Positions 39,415 through 49,729 are shown, counted from the first letter of the stretch. The stretch is DNA of 64,000 nucleotides from Photorhabdus khanii NC19 (GCF_000517265.1 NZ_AYSJ01000014.1:670740-734739), one strand, 5' to 3'. Program-made: numbers and translations. The notes: a model not told the origin generated them from the sequence alone.

Positions 39415-39843
39415 TTATGTATTCGTTAACCACTTGTATAACAAGACAAGTATACTACTTAATGTGAATAAGAATAGAGAAATAGAAAATGAATAATAAT
39501 AGATAATTATTATTGAAGCGAATTTTTTAGGTATATTCTTTGCTAACTCATATGCTTCTTGCGGTATGGAATTACCTATGTAAACATAAGACATGATTGT
39601 TTTTCTTCCAGTTATTATCTGGTAGAGGAAACATGATAGATAATAACTGTCAAAAAAACCAAAAAAAGATGTTGCATATATAATTTGTGGTATAAAAAAG
39701 CCCTCCTGTGTATATTTTTCTCTGATTTCTGTGAAAGCCTTCTTATTTATTCCATAAAAAATCAATAAAAATAATAGCAAAAATATGCTGATTGAAAATA
39801 AAGAAATCATGATACAGTTAATTGCGTTAGTTAGAATATTCAT
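39415..39843 (-). CDS. Small membrane protein, divergent immunity-like paralogue 3
   Basis: 142 residues from MNILTNAINCIM. N-terminal helix, then the YGINKKAFTEIREKYTQEGFF segment, which corresponds to IYKINQKK...SYINEGLY of the other copies. Next come TGRKTIMSYVYIGN, QEAYELAKNIPKKF and a long C-terminal helix. Clearly the same architecture but much less similar. An upstream in-frame start (39888) would overlap the preceding gene and lacks homology. It starts 20 bases after the paralogue at 39863 ends. Confidence 0.65.
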   Translation of the reverse strand: MNILTNAINCIMISLFSISIFLLLFLLIFYGINKKAFTEIREKYTQEGFFIPQIIYATSFFGFFDSYYLSCFLYQIITGRKTIMSYVYIGNSIPQEAYELAKNIPKKFASIIIIYYYSFSISLFLFTLSSILVLLYKWLTNT

Positions 39844-39862
39844 ATTATTCACTTGTGGTCTC

Positions 39863-40270
39863 TCAGAAGTATTTGAAATATAAAACAAATATCATTCCAA
39901 TAGCAAAGGATAACAGGCTGGTAGAGATAGTTAAGATATAGATTTTCAACCAATTGGTCATGTTTTTCGGTAATTTCTGAATAAAATCATAAGACTCTTT
40001 ATACATATATTGACTATCTTTTTCATTTATTCTCATTTTCTTGCCGATTAATAATTGGTAAAAAAACACTGCGACATAAAATTGACCATGGATACCCAAA
40101 AACCGGCCCAATTTTACACTTGTTGATAAATAAAGTCCTTCGTTAATATATGATTCAATAATTTTATCCATCTTTTTCTGGTTTATTTTATAAATGATTA
40201 CAGATACAGCAAGTGAAGTAAGAAATAAAATGTAAAGGATAAGCATGATAGTATAAATTATTCTATTCAT
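39863..40270 (-). CDS. Small membrane protein, probable T6SS immunity paralogue 4
   Basis: 135 residues with the full family layout: helix at 5-28, IYKINQKKMDKIIESYINEGLYLST, KLGRFLGIHGQFYVAVFFYQLL, KKMRINEKDSQYMYKESYDFIQKLPKN, and a C-terminal helix. Its ATG is one base after the TAA of the effector gene, the tight coupling expected of a toxin-immunity pair. Closest to paralogues 1 and 2. Confidence 0.75.
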   Translation of the reverse strand: MNRIIYTIMLILYILFLTSLAVSVIIYKINQKKMDKIIESYINEGLYLSTSVKLGRFLGIHGQFYVAVFFYQLLIGKKMRINEKDSQYMYKESYDFIQKLPKNMTNWLKIYILTISTSLLSFAIGMIFVLYFKYF

Positions 40271-40271
40271 A

Positions 40272-41263
40272 TTAATCTTCTATTAAGTGTTCAACAATGA
40301 ATTCACTAAAAAATTCTCCACCTTTACTTCCAATATAGCCTCCTGTTAGTCCGCCTCCAGCTACGCAGAGAAACCTCCCGTTGCCGCTCCAAGAGCGAAA
40401 CATGCCGCACCTGCTGCTATACCGCCATAATATCCTCCTGCCATCCCACCTCCCGTTCTACCAGCAAATTTACTATATTCCTTAATTGCCACTTTTTCAC
40501 ATTGTCCTGATTGTCCATAATTACAGGCATCAATAACTTGTCCGGTGGTATCAATAAAATCCAGACCAATCGCAATACGACCACCGTATTTCATCCATTT
40601 AACCATTTTTGCACTTTGGATAATTGTTTGACTATATCCCTTTATTGCACCAATCCCTGCTTTATCTCATTGATGAGCAATGGATTTAGTTGATAACTTT
40701 AGTGCATGTTTTAAGTTAGGATGTTCTTCGATTTTTAAAGAAAGTCGCCCAACTTTATTCAATAGTCTCTTTAGGTTACCCATGATCTTCTGTCTTTCTA
40801 GATAAAAATCGGGGCTGGCATACTTCTGATTTAGCCCATTTAACCTATATTCTTTCTGATAAAGAGACTGTAACCTTGACAGGTTTTTATTAATTTCAGA
40901 AAAATAGCTTTCACTCAGTGATGAAGCGGTGCTGATAAGCGTCCCACCCTGATCCAGTAAATAATGAAACAGACCAAAATGACGATGCAAAAATGTGGCA
41001 TATTCATCAGGCAAGGGAGCAACGGATTGATTTATTTCATACTGAGATTGCTTTAAGAGCTGCATTATATGCGGCGGATTATAAGAATCGGGATCGGCAA
41101 CAAGCAGGATCTGCCCTGGTTTTAGGAATCGGTTGTCTGAGTTCAGCGCCATAAAATAATGAGCTGCTTCGCTATTTGAATGGCTGAACAGCAGGTTTGC
41201 CTGAAAGCTTAATCCTCCGGGTTGTTGTACTACACAGAAACCGGGTTGAATGTTCCTCTCCAT
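40272..41263 (-). pseudogene. Broken LysM-like / glycine-zipper effector gene
   Basis: Originally about 330 residues. Starts MERNIQPGFCVVQQPGG (AGAGG upstream). The N-terminal part includes ALNSDNRFLKPGQILLVADP, which resembles a LysM repeat, followed by a helical middle. An in-frame TGA at 40667-40669 follows KSIAHQ. The frame stays open beyond it (GIGAIKGYSQTIIQ) into a glycine-rich hydrophobic region GGGMAGGYYGGIAAGAACF. One base is then lost near 40365-40375, and the sequence resumes as VAGGGLTGGYIGSKGGEFF with a stop at 40272. The glycine-zipper end suggests membrane insertion. Proximity to hcp and the immunity-like genes suggests a T6SS effector; no family is named with confidence. Confidence 0.75.
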
Positions 41264-41544
41264 ACTATTTTGCCTCTCAAAGCATTTTGAAATAAGATTA
41301 CTCGAATTCAGACAGTATAAGTTTATTTTAGTTTCACGATTATTGCTTAATCAGATAATAGGATTATTTTTAATTTATAAATATATCGGTTCTTAATCTC
41401 TCGACGCTATATTTCATCAGGTGATGGTAAAGGTTATCGCGCTGAATGATTTTGGTCTGAATCGCAAAACTGGAAGCTATCATTAGCACTTTTCCATATT
41501 TCTTGTAAAATCTTTACAACGATCTTCTTGTCATCAGGACACTT
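41264..41544. other. Interval between broken effector and repeat B
   Basis: About 280 bp, AT-rich, no intact gene. A short stretch near 41420-41488 reads on the plus strand VMVKVIALNDFGLNRKTGS before a stop. This could be a scrap of a zinc-type alcohol dehydrogenase, but it is too short to call. Confidence 0.35.
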
Positions 41545-41691
41545 CCACGGGCACGCTGTAAATAATGTTTAAATTGGATTTAGGGAACGAAATATATCAT
41601 TTTTGTTACGTTACTCTTGCCAGAATTTGTGATAGATTCAGCTCGTTTTTGTCTATTAGTATTGTTCAATTTATGTTTTTCTGTTATAGAG
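41545..41691 (+). repeat. Imperfect direct repeat B (emrE-like upstream region)
   Basis: Second copy of the sequence at 37541-37689. It shares CTGTAAATAATGTTTAAAT, TTTAGGG, the GCTCGTTTTT block and CTGTTATAGA. It ends 9 bases before the SMR transporter ATG. Confidence 0.85.
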
Positions 41692-41700
41692 AGTAAAGTT

Positions 41701-42033
41701 ATGAATGGATTTGTATATTTAGCAATGGCAATTGTTGCTGAGGTTGTGGCAACCGCTTCATTAAAAGCTTCCGATGGGTTTAGTAAATTATTCCCTTCTA
41801 TACTGGTCATTGTTGGATATGGCATTGCTTTCTGGGCATTATCTCAGGTAGTTAAAGTTGTGCCATTGGGCGTTGCCTACGCGATATGGTCTGGTCTTGG
41901 TATTGTGCTGGTTTCTGTTGCGGCGATATTTTTATATCAGCAGAAGTTGGATTGGGCGGCGATGTTAGGTATGGCGCTTATCATTGCGGGCGTTATGGTA
42001 ATAAATTTGCTTTCTGACAGCGGTGCGCATTAA
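41701..42033 (+). CDS. Small multidrug resistance (EmrE-type) transporter
   Basis: 110 residues, four membrane helices, starting MNGFVYLAMAIVAEVVATASLKAS with the essential Glu14 in the first helix. Includes WSGLGIVLVSVAAI and the fourth helix ALIIAGVMVINLLS. It exports quaternary cations in exchange for protons as an antiparallel dimer. Start fixed by length (110 in EmrE) and a GAGAG site; the longer frame runs back into repeat B. Confidence 0.92.
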   Translation: MNGFVYLAMAIVAEVVATASLKASDGFSKLFPSILVIVGYGIAFWALSQVVKVVPLGVAYAIWSGLGIVLVSVAAIFLYQQKLDWAAMLGMALIIAGVMVINLLSDSGAH

Positions 42034-42081
42034 TTAATGATGCTGCATGGTTTTCCCTGAATTGTTTTTCGGAGAAGAGAT

Positions 42082-42387
42082 ATGTTAAATATCGACGATA
42101 AGAAAGGATTCAACAAAGCCTTATTAGGAGGAGTACTCTTTAATTTTGCTTTATTGGCTGGCTGTAGTAGCCAAACAGGGAAAACATTTGTCCAATATCA
42201 GGCGATGCAATATTCTCCGCCAGAAATTGGTCTTGGAATTAATGCCAGAGCAACGTGTATTTATGCAGGTGGTACACCCGCATTAGCCGTACAATTAAAT
42301 GGTACACAAACACCGGTTTGCCAGTTGGTAAATGGCAAGCGTTGTAACGAAAGGGCGTTGCTGCAAGGTTCTTGCGCACCAATTTAA
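42082..42387 (+). CDS. DUF333 putative lipoprotein
   Basis: 101 residues. The signal sequence with a long polar lead ends in the lipobox LLAGC (Cys28). The mature part has CIYAGGTPALAVQLNGTQTPVC and GKRCNERALLQGSC, the cysteine-rich DUF333 pattern of small enterobacterial lipoproteins such as YoaF. GGAGAAGAG precedes the ATG. Function unknown. Confidence 0.8.
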   Translation: MLNIDDKKGFNKALLGGVLFNFALLAGCSSQTGKTFVQYQAMQYSPPEIGLGINARATCIYAGGTPALAVQLNGTQTPVCQLVNGKRCNERALLQGSCAPI

Positions 42388-42513
42388 GGTTGAAGCAACT
42401 GCCTGTTATGAGCAGGAACATGCCGTTGGGATCACTGTGGTAGACACCTTTAGGCATGATTCTGCGAGTATATTGGATTCACCAGCCAACCGTTTTAGCG
42501 TCTGAATGGGCAA

Positions 42514-43023
42514 TTATTTCCGATTAAAAAATTGGCTGACCAATACTAATACAGCAACAACCAGATAAGCGGCAAAAATACCGACTAACCATTGTGGCAT
42601 CTCTAATGACAGAAATTGCCATTGTCTTGCTGAACAGTCACCGGAGGCTTCAAACACCGAAGGGAGCCATTTATCTAATGCCAGCCATGAAGGAAAGTTT
42701 ACAAAAAAATCACATGTATTAAATGGGGAAGGATATAACTGGATCATCGTATGTTCCCATGCCAATTGCAGGCCACGCCAGGCACTGTAGATCCACAAAA
42801 TAATAGCCAACCAACGTAACGGCGTTTTTGGTGCGATCGCGCCCAGTAATCCAGCACCTAACACACCAAACAGAGCAACCCGCTCATAAATACACATCAC
42901 ACAGGGCTGTAATTTCATCACGTGCTGAAAATATAAGGCTGAACCTTCCAGTATCAAGGCAATAAAAGTCATTAACAGCCATGCGTTTCGTCCTTGGGAA
43001 TAGTGGTTTAAAAATCGCATCAT
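42514..43023 (-). CDS. dsbB: Disulfide bond formation protein B
   Basis: Inner-membrane quinone reductase that reoxidises DsbA. 169 residues, four helices, with the two periplasmic cysteine pairs: CVMC near residue 41, and Cys104 (FNTCDFF) with the later Cys in [10 protein letters not shown]. The quinone-contact arginine follows CVMCIYER. Adjacent to nhaB as in E. coli. Confidence 0.97.
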   Translation of the reverse strand: MMRFLNHYSQGRNAWLLMTFIALILEGSALYFQHVMKLQPCVMCIYERVALFGVLGAGLLGAIAPKTPLRWLAIILWIYSAWRGLQLAWEHTMIQLYPSPFNTCDFFVNFPSWLALDKWLPSVFEASGDCSARQWQFLSLEMPQWLVGIFAAYLVVAVLVLVSQFFNRK

Positions 43024-43202
43024 GTCCTTTTTTCCATGCAGATAAGATAAATAATTGAACGTCTATTTTGCCGCCTAAAATGGAACAAAAAAAGTCAATT
43101 AAAGTAAATCTGTTTTTTCGGGTAAAAAATAAAGTCGGATTGAGCGTAATTTGCGTTCAATCCGGTGTTAGTAATAACGTTATGAAATAAATTTGTGGCC
43201 GA

Positions 43203-44750
43203 CTATGCCAAAGCGATTAAACCCCAATGAACCATGATGTCAGTCACCGGAATTAACAGAAATTCCACACATAGTAAACCGACCAGTGTCATCACGATGG
43301 TATAGGGTAATGCCATCATGACCATGCGGCCATAAGACAGACGGATTAAAGGTGATAATGCCGAGGTCAGCAGGAACAGGAATGCGGCTTGTCCGTTAGG
43401 TGTTGCGACAGAAGGCAGGTTAGTACCGGTATTAATGGCAACAGCTAGATATTCATATTGTTTATGTGAGATCAGCCCTTCTTGCAGTGCTGCTTTGGCT
43501 TCATTGATATAAACCGTACCAACAAACACGTTATCTGACACGGCTGAGAGCAGGCCATTAAACAGATAGAACAGAGAAAGCTGAGAAGTTTCTGAAGCTT
43601 GCAAGACGAACTGAATAAATGGTGTAAACAGTTGTTGGTCAACGATCACGGCAACAATGGAAAAGAAAACCGTTAATAATGCCGTGAATGGCAATGCCTC
43701 TTCAAACGCTTTGCCCAGCGCATGTTCTTCCGTGATACCGCAAAAAGAGGTGGTCAGAATGATAACTGACAGACCGATCAGACCAACCTCTGCCAAATGA
43801 AATGCCAGAGCGACAATTAACCATAGGCCAATCAGTGCCTGAGCAATAAGCTGCGCTTTTTCCTGGCGGGTTCGTTTTACGCTGGTTTTTTTATCATAAT
43901 TTTCCAGTACTTGCCGGACACGTTCCGGCAATTCTGCACCATAACCGAATATCTTAAAGTGTTCGACCAGAAAACAGACCAGCAGTCCACAGATAAAAAC
44001 AGGCAAGGTAACCGGAGCCATGCGAATAAAGAAGGTGACGAAATCCCAGCCAACATTTTTGGCGATAATCAGATTTTGGGGTTCTCCCACCATGGTCATC
44101 ACACCACCGAGCGCAGTCCCTAAACCTGCATGCATCATCAGGCTGCGTAAAAAAGCACGAAACTGGGCGAGCGTTTGTTTCCTTTTCTCTGCATCAATGT
44201 GACGATCATTATTCGGCTTCAGTGCATCATGCTGATCAGAGATAAAATTGTTATAGATAGAATAGAAGCCAAGGGAAACACTAATAACCACGGCGATAAC
44301 CGTCAGGGCATCAAGAAATGCCGAGAGGAATGCACTGGCTAAACAAAATGCCAGGGCAAGCATCCGTTTAGATTTTATGGATAGAAGGAGTTTAGTGAAC
44401 GCAAATAATAATAGCTGCTTCATGAAGTAAATTCCTGCAACCATAAATATCAGCAGCAGAACAACTTCCAGGTTATTAGCAATTTCATGACCAATTTGTT
44501 GAGGTGAGGTCATGCCGATGAGGACCGCTTCAATTGCCAACAGGCCACCGGGTTGTAACGGGTAACATTTAAGTGCCATTGCCAACGTAAAGATAAATTC
44601 GACAACCAGCAGCCAGCCGGCAACAAATGGGTTGATGAAGAAGAATACAAGCGGATTGATGATGAGAAAAACGATGATAGCTAACTTATACCAATTCGGC
44701 GAGTTGCCGAGAAAGTTTTTTATCGCCGCTTTCCAAATATTGGTTTCCAT
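43203..44750 (-). CDS. nhaB: Na+/H+ antiporter NhaB
   Basis: Inner-membrane antiporter exporting Na+ at neutral to alkaline pH. 515 residues (E. coli 513) with about 12 helices and the family segments [47 protein letters not shown] and [34 protein letters not shown]. Divergent from fadR, exactly as in E. coli. Confidence 0.97.
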   Translation of the reverse strand: METNIWKAAIKNFLGNSPNWYKLAIIVFLIINPLVFFFINPFVAGWLLVVEFIFTLAMALKCYPLQPGGLLAIEAVLIGMTSPQQIGHEIANNLEVVLLLIFMVAGIYFMKQLLLFAFTKLLLSIKSKRMLALAFCLASAFLSAFLDALTVIAVVISVSLGFYSIYNNFISDQHDALKPNNDRHIDAEKRKQTLAQFRAFLRSLMMHAGLGTALGGVMTMVGEPQNLIIAKNVGWDFVTFFIRMAPVTLPVFICGLLVCFLVEHFKIFGYGAELPERVRQVLENYDKKTSVKRTRQEKAQLIAQALIGLWLIVALAFHLAEVGLIGLSVIILTTSFCGITEEHALGKAFEEALPFTALLTVFFSIVAVIVDQQLFTPFIQFVLQASETSQLSLFYLFNGLLSAVSDNVFVGTVYINEAKAALQEGLISHKQYEYLAVAINTGTNLPSVATPNGQAAFLFLLTSALSPLIRLSYGRMVMMALPYTIVMTLVGLLCVEFLLIPVTDIMVHWGLIALA

Positions 44751-44972
44751 GGTAATTAAAATTCCTCTAAATTCGTAAAGTCGTGTTCTCTAAACAATAG
44801 TACGCTTTAATACAAAATATTTTAAGGGAGATGAAGCACAATTAAACAATTCGTGTGCTTTTTTCGTGACCGTTTTTGCGGTTTCTAGACTAGACAGCTA
44901 TATTGGAGGGGCGCATTCTGATATAATTTCATCTATTATTAGTTGAAAAATTCACGTTGGAATAACAAAAAT

Positions 44973-45692
44973 ATGGTCATTAAGGCTCAAAGTCCCGCAG
45001 GTTTTGCGGAAGAATATATTATTGAGAGTATATGGAACGGCCGTTTTGCTCCTGGCTCTATTCTTCCAGCAGAACGTGAATTATCTGAGTTAATTGGTGT
45101 AACAAGGACTACCCTGCGTGAGGTATTGCAGCGTTTGGCACGTGATGGTTGGTTAACTATTCAGCATGGCAAGCCAACAAAAGTGAATAACTTTTGGGAA
45201 ACATCAGGTCTTAATATTTTAGAAACACTGGCTCGCCTTGATCACGATCGCGTTCCTGAATTGATTGATAACCTGCTGGCCGTGAGAACGAATATTGCTG
45301 CAATATTTATTCGTACGGCTTTTAGGCATAATCCAAGTCAGTCATTGGAAGTGTTGGCAAAAAAAGAGAATGTGGAAGATAACTCAGAGTCTTTCAGCGC
45401 TCTGGATTATGATATTTTCCGTGGTTTGGCTTTTGCTTCAGATAATCCAATTTACGGCCTTATTATCAATGGGTTAAAAGGGTTATATACCCGTGTAGGG
45501 CGTTATTACTTCTCTAATCCTGAGGCACGTAAATTGGCATTGAACTTTTATCAGCAGCTGGCGACGTTATGCCGTGATAAATCCTACGATAAAGTCATGG
45601 AATGTGTGCGTAACTATGGCAAAGAGAGCGGTATCATCTGGCACAGTATGCAAAGTACGATGCCAAGTGATTTAGCTGAAGTTTGTCGTTGA
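44973..45692 (+). CDS. fadR: Fatty acid metabolism regulator FadR
   Basis: GntR-family dimer that represses beta-oxidation and activates fabA/fabB, released by long-chain acyl-CoA. 239 residues from [16 protein letters not shown] (E. coli 239). Winged helix: [44 protein letters not shown]. All-alpha acyl-CoA domain follows. A start ten codons upstream lacks homology. Confidence 0.97.
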   Translation: MVIKAQSPAGFAEEYIIESIWNGRFAPGSILPAERELSELIGVTRTTLREVLQRLARDGWLTIQHGKPTKVNNFWETSGLNILETLARLDHDRVPELIDNLLAVRTNIAAIFIRTAFRHNPSQSLEVLAKKENVEDNSESFSALDYDIFRGLAFASDNPIYGLIINGLKGLYTRVGRYYFSNPEARKLALNFYQQLATLCRDKSYDKVMECVRNYGKESGIIWHSMQSTMPSDLAEVCR

Positions 45693-45769
45693 TACCCCGT
45701 CAGTATTTTTACTTAATGCCAAGTCTTAATCCAATTCATTAGTTTCAAATCAGAACTATTTTGAATTGA

Positions 45770-45810
45770 CCCGGGTCAGAATGCGCTGCCCCGGGAATTT
45801 TGTTGTTTTT
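45770..45810 (+). terminator. Terminator after fadR
   Basis: CCCGGG at 45770-45775 pairs with CCCGGG at 45790-45795 (self-complementary), followed by AATTTTGTTG and a run of T. Confidence 0.65.
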
Positions 45811-46099
45811 TTCCTCATATCTTAAGGCAATCACAAGGTGTCAATTTTAGAATATTATTCCAAAATTATGGATTTTTTTTGGACTTTTATTTCGATTAAT
45901 TGATGGTTATTGGTATCTTGTGGTTGTTTAATTGAATCATTATTTTCGCTGAAAAACTAAGAATAATTACTGGATATTCAATAGTTATCTTACGACATGA
46001 ATCGTAATTTTTATTTTAATTTCATCATCTTAGTACCATTTTTTGTTAGTTGCTTGTATACAGGCAATAAATATTCTTGTTGCATAAATGTAATATTAT

Positions 46100-46115
46100 T
46101 GTGACCTAAATCATA
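46100..46115 (+). promoter_or_regulatory. CRP-like site upstream of dadA
   Basis: TGTGACCTAAATCATA fits TGTGA-N6-TCACA at nine of ten positions. It is centred about 105 bases before the dadA start. E. coli dadAX is CRP- and Lrp-controlled. Confidence 0.6.
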
Positions 46116-46212
46116 AATGTAGATTATTGACGTTACCGAGGATTGTCCTATATTGGTTTTTTTTAGGCAGCATATTATGCTTGGCTAAATTTTTAATCAT
46201 CAGGGGACCATG

Positions 46213-47523
46213 ATGAAAATCCTTGTTTTAGGTAGCGGCGTTATTGGTGTAACCAGCGCCTGGTATTTGGTACAGCAAGGTCATGAAGTAACTGTTATTG
46301 ATCGTCAGGGAAGTGCTGCTCAGGAGACCAGCGCGGCGAATGCCGGTCAGATTTCGCCGGGATACGCGACGCCGTGGGGAGCGCCGGGCATTCCACTGAA
46401 AGCCATTAAATGGATGTTTCAACGTCATGCTCCACTGTCTATCCGTCCTGATGGTTCGCTGTTCCAGTTACGTTGGATGTGGCAGATGCTGCGCAATTGT
46501 GATGCAAATCACTATGCAACCAATAAAAGCCGGATGGTACGGCTGGCAGAGTACAGCCGCGACTGTATCAAACAGTTAAGGGCCGATACCGGTATTCAAT
46601 ACGAAGGTCGTCAGGGGGGCACGCTTCAATTATTCCGCACCAATAAGCAGTTTGATAATGCGATGAATGACATCGCGGTTCTTGAACAAGAAGGTGTGCC
46701 TTACAACCTGTTAACGGCAGATAAGCTGGCGACAGTCGAACCGGCATTGGCCCATGTTGCTCATAAACTGACGGGAGGCTTACAGTTACCGAATGATGAA
46801 ACGGGTGATTGTCAGCTTTTTACCAAAGAACTGGCAAAAATGGCAGAAGCGGCTGGGGTTACGTTTCTGTTTAATAAACAGGTCAAACAGTTGCTGGTAG
46901 AAGGGCATCGTATTACGGGTGTCCAGTGCGAAGATGGCGTCATGACGGCAGACAGCTATGTTGTTGCGATGGGAGCCTATTCCACTGAACTGTTGAATGG
47001 TCTTGTCAAAATCCCGGTATATCCATTGAAAGGTTATTCATTAACTATGCCGATTGTAGATGCAGAACGGGCTCCGGTCTCGACTGCGTTGGATGAAACA
47101 TACAAAATTGCGATCACCCGGTTTGACAATCGTATTCGTGTTGGCGGCATGGCAGAAGTTGTGGGCTTCAATTTGAATGTGCTTAAAACACGTTGTGAAA
47201 CATTAAAAATGGTCGTGCAGGATCTCTATCCGGGAGGGGGCGATATTGCTCAGGCTAATTTCTGGACGGGCTTACGGCCAATGACACCCGATGGGACTCC
47301 AATTGTTGGTCCGACTGAATATAACAATCTCTACCTCAATACAGGGCACGGCACGTTAGGATGGACGATGGCATGTGGTTCCAGTCAGTTACTGGCGGAT
47401 CTTATTTCAGGTAAGAAGCCCTCCATTGCATCTGATGATTTGTCAGTATTCCGTTATATTAATGGTTTTAATACGAAATTGGGGCCATTGGGCCATCAAT
47501 TGCACACTGAACTGAGGAACTGA
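46213..47523 (+). CDS. dadA: D-amino acid dehydrogenase small subunit
   Basis: Membrane-associated FAD enzyme oxidising D-alanine to pyruvate and ammonia with electrons to quinone. Rossmann dinucleotide motif [28 protein letters not shown] at the N-terminus, [20 protein letters not shown], and the C-terminal [16 protein letters not shown]...[18 protein letters not shown] at 46213 chosen by alignment and spacing from AGGGGA; the ATG at 46210 would add one residue. One base separates it from dadX. Confidence 0.96.
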   Translation: MKILVLGSGVIGVTSAWYLVQQGHEVTVIDRQGSAAQETSAANAGQISPGYATPWGAPGIPLKAIKWMFQRHAPLSIRPDGSLFQLRWMWQMLRNCDANHYATNKSRMVRLAEYSRDCIKQLRADTGIQYEGRQGGTLQLFRTNKQFDNAMNDIAVLEQEGVPYNLLTADKLATVEPALAHVAHKLTGGLQLPNDETGDCQLFTKELAKMAEAAGVTFLFNKQVKQLLVEGHRITGVQCEDGVMTADSYVVAMGAYSTELLNGLVKIPVYPLKGYSLTMPIVDAERAPVSTALDETYKIAITRFDNRIRVGGMAEVVGFNLNVLKTRCETLKMVVQDLYPGGGDIAQANFWTGLRPMTPDGTPIVGPTEYNNLYLNTGHGTLGWTMACGSSQLLADLISGKKPSIASDDLSVFRYINGFNTKLGPLGHQLHTELRN

Positions 47524-47524
47524 T

Positions 47525-48601
47525 ATGCCACGTCCGATTTCGGCAACGATCCATCTTGATGCGTTGAAAAATAACCTGGCTATTATTCGTAATAAGGTCG
47601 GCAATAGCAAAATCTGGTCTGTAGTTAAAGCAAATGCTTATGGGCATGGTCTGCGTTGTTTATGGCGGTATCTCGATCAGACAGATGGATTTGCTTTACT
47701 TGAGTTTAATGAGGCCATTTTATTGCGGGAACAGGGTTGGCAGAAGCCGATCTTGCTGTTGGAGGGTTTTTTCAAACCTGAAGATTTGCCGATAATTGAT
47801 CAGTATCAGTTGACAACAGTGGTGCACAGTCATTGGCAACTTAAAGCAATAGAGATGGCTAATTTGAGTAGGCCAATCGATATTTATCTAAAACTAAACA
47901 GCGGCATGAATCGATTGGGTTTCCCTGCGGATCAATATAGAGAGATTTTATCGCTGGCAAGGGGTATCCGGCAAATTGGGCAAATAACGTTGATGTCGCA
48001 TTTTGCGAATGCAGATAATAAAGAAATCGGCGTTACTGAACAACTTAACGTTATTAATTCAGTCAGTCAGGGGTTGGATATTGCTCAATGTTTGGCTAAT
48101 TCAGCCGCTTCTCTGTGGTATCCGCAAACGCATCGGGATTGGGTACGTCCTGGTATTGTGCTTTATGGCGCTTCTCCTAGTGGAAAGTGGAAAGATATTG
48201 CGGATATTGGGTTGAAAGCCGTGATGAGTCTGCAAAGTGAGATTATTGCTATTCAGCATCTCAAGGCTGGGGAAAAAATCGGTTATGGCGGTAAATATAC
48301 AGCATCAGGTCCTATTAGAGTCGGCACTGTTGCCTGTGGTTATGCTGATGGTTACCCCCGTAAAGCAATGACAGGAACACCGGTTATTGTCGATGGCGTC
48401 AGAACTCAGGTATTAGGGGCAGTATCAATGGATATGTTGTCAGTGGATTTAACACCTTGCCCGCAGGCCCAAATTGGCAGCCCTGTCGAACTGTGGGGGC
48501 AAAACCTGCCGGTGGATGATGTGGCAGAGATCCCTGGCACTATTGGTTATGAATTGTTGTGTGCATTGGCGGATCGGGTCCCGGTATCTATATGTCGTTA
48601 A
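47525..48601 (+). CDS. dadX: Catabolic alanine racemase
   Basis: PLP enzyme converting L- to D-alanine to feed DadA. 358 residues. PLP lysine is Lys35 in SVVKANAYGHG; the catalytic Tyr lies in KIGYGGKYTA (near residue 255), and AVSMDMLSVDL is near 300. In one unit with dadA, as in E. coli. Confidence 0.96.
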   Translation: MPRPISATIHLDALKNNLAIIRNKVGNSKIWSVVKANAYGHGLRCLWRYLDQTDGFALLEFNEAILLREQGWQKPILLLEGFFKPEDLPIIDQYQLTTVVHSHWQLKAIEMANLSRPIDIYLKLNSGMNRLGFPADQYREILSLARGIRQIGQITLMSHFANADNKEIGVTEQLNVINSVSQGLDIAQCLANSAASLWYPQTHRDWVRPGIVLYGASPSGKWKDIADIGLKAVMSLQSEIIAIQHLKAGEKIGYGGKYTASGPIRVGTVACGYADGYPRKAMTGTPVIVDGVRTQVLGAVSMDMLSVDLTPCPQAQIGSPVELWGQNLPVDDVAEIPGTIGYELLCALADRVPVSICR

Positions 48602-48896
48602 ATATCAATGTCGTTAAAATCAGACAGGACGGTTTTGCTCTAATAAAGGGAATGATAAATAATAATTTATTGCTGGTATTATTATAGAATATAAGTTATC
48701 GATTTCACTAAATTAATATATCTGTGTTTTACCTATAATTTGTCTGTTTTTGCTAGGAAAATTAAGCAGAATTTAGACATATAGTGCTTTTTGGACAAAA
48801 ATACTACGTTATTACTTGGAAATAAGGGAAATGATCTTTTACACTTACACTTGATAATAGCCAATCGCATAATTGTTTTATAGGAAATAGTTAATA

Positions 48897-49649
48897 ATGA
48901 TCAACAAAGCAAAAGTTCTAGCGGCAGCCATCACTTTTTGTTTTTCTTCATCGGTAGCTTATGCAGGGCAGTGGTCAGTTGGCGTATCTGTTCTGGCTCA
49001 GTCACTACCTTATAAGGGAGTAAAGAGCGAAGATAAAGTGCTACCTGTTCCAATGGTTAATTATGAAAATGACAATTTCTATTTTCATACTTTAGCTGCT
49101 GGATATTATTTGTGGAACGAACCGAAAGATCAATTATCTTTAGACGTGTATTATTATCCTCAAAGTTTCAGTCCAAAAGACAATGAAGATAAGCAGTTGA
49201 AAAAGCTGGATAAACGTCGCGATACTATGATGGGTGGTTTTAGTTATCGTCATAATGAAGATTGGGGGACATTACGTAGTGCTTTTGCGGTGGATACTTT
49301 AAGTAAAAGTAAAGGTATTACGGTTGACCTGGCTTATTTATATGACTTTGACATGGGGAGTTGGTCATTACAACCAGGGTTAGGTGTGGTCTGGAATAGT
49401 AAAAAACAAAATCGTTACGAATATGGTATTAAGGAGAGGGAATCACATCGTAGCGGGTTGGAAAAATATACTCCAGGTGATAGCTGGACTCCTTATTTGG
49501 AATTATCTGCCAATTATGAATTTAGTCAGAAATGGTCTGCATTCATGATGGGGCGTGTTGAGTGGCTACCGAGTGAAATTAAAGATAGCCCAATGGTTAA
49601 TAAATCATATTCAAGTATTGTCTGGACAGGTATTACATATAGTTTTTAA
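48897..49649 (+). CDS. mipA: MipA/OmpV family outer-membrane protein
   Basis: 250 residues. Signal peptide MINKAKVLAAAITFCFSSSVAYA, then a beta-barrel-like mature protein with alternating aromatic strands, ending in a C-terminal phenylalanine (WTGITYSF), the outer-membrane assembly signal. E. coli MipA links MltA to PBP1B; OmpV relatives act in adhesion. Its position near yeaD and gapA matches E. coli mipA. The 295 bp before it shows no gene. Confidence 0.82.
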   Translation: MINKAKVLAAAITFCFSSSVAYAGQWSVGVSVLAQSLPYKGVKSEDKVLPVPMVNYENDNFYFHTLAAGYYLWNEPKDQLSLDVYYYPQSFSPKDNEDKQLKKLDKRRDTMMGGFSYRHNEDWGTLRSAFAVDTLSKSKGITVDLAYLYDFDMGSWSLQPGLGVVWNSKKQNRYEYGIKERESHRSGLEKYTPGDSWTPYLELSANYEFSQKWSAFMMGRVEWLPSEIKDSPMVNKSYSSIVWTGITYSF

Positions 49650-49676
49650 TTACCCGAAACGATAATACCGGATAGA

Positions 49677-49710
49677 GACTGAGTCCACCGGATTGTATTC
49701 AGTCTTTTTT
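49677..49710 (+). terminator. Terminator after mipA
   Basis: GACTGA (49677-49682) pairs with TCAGTC (49699-49704), followed by TTTTTTG. Convergent with yeaD. Confidence 0.65.
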
Positions 49711-49729
49711 GTGGCTTTTTTTGAGATAT

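Larger units (their letters stand above)
45693..46212. other. 520-bp fadR-dadA interval with terminator and control sites
   Basis: Holds the fadR terminator and, near its right end, a CRP-like site before dadA. The middle is AT-rich with no ORF or RNA I can support. ycgB, present here in E. coli, is missing. Confidence 0.6.

Noticed and set aside
40664-40672. In-frame TGA in the effector gene as a selenocysteine codon (selD is present at 57.5 kb).
   Set aside because: No SECIS-like hairpin seen just after it, no redox motif around it, and a second independent lesion (frameshift) lies downstream, so decay is simpler.
41420-41488. Fragment resembling a zinc-type alcohol dehydrogenase (VIALNDFGLNR).
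   Set aside because: Under 25 residues before a stop; could be chance in a junk interval.
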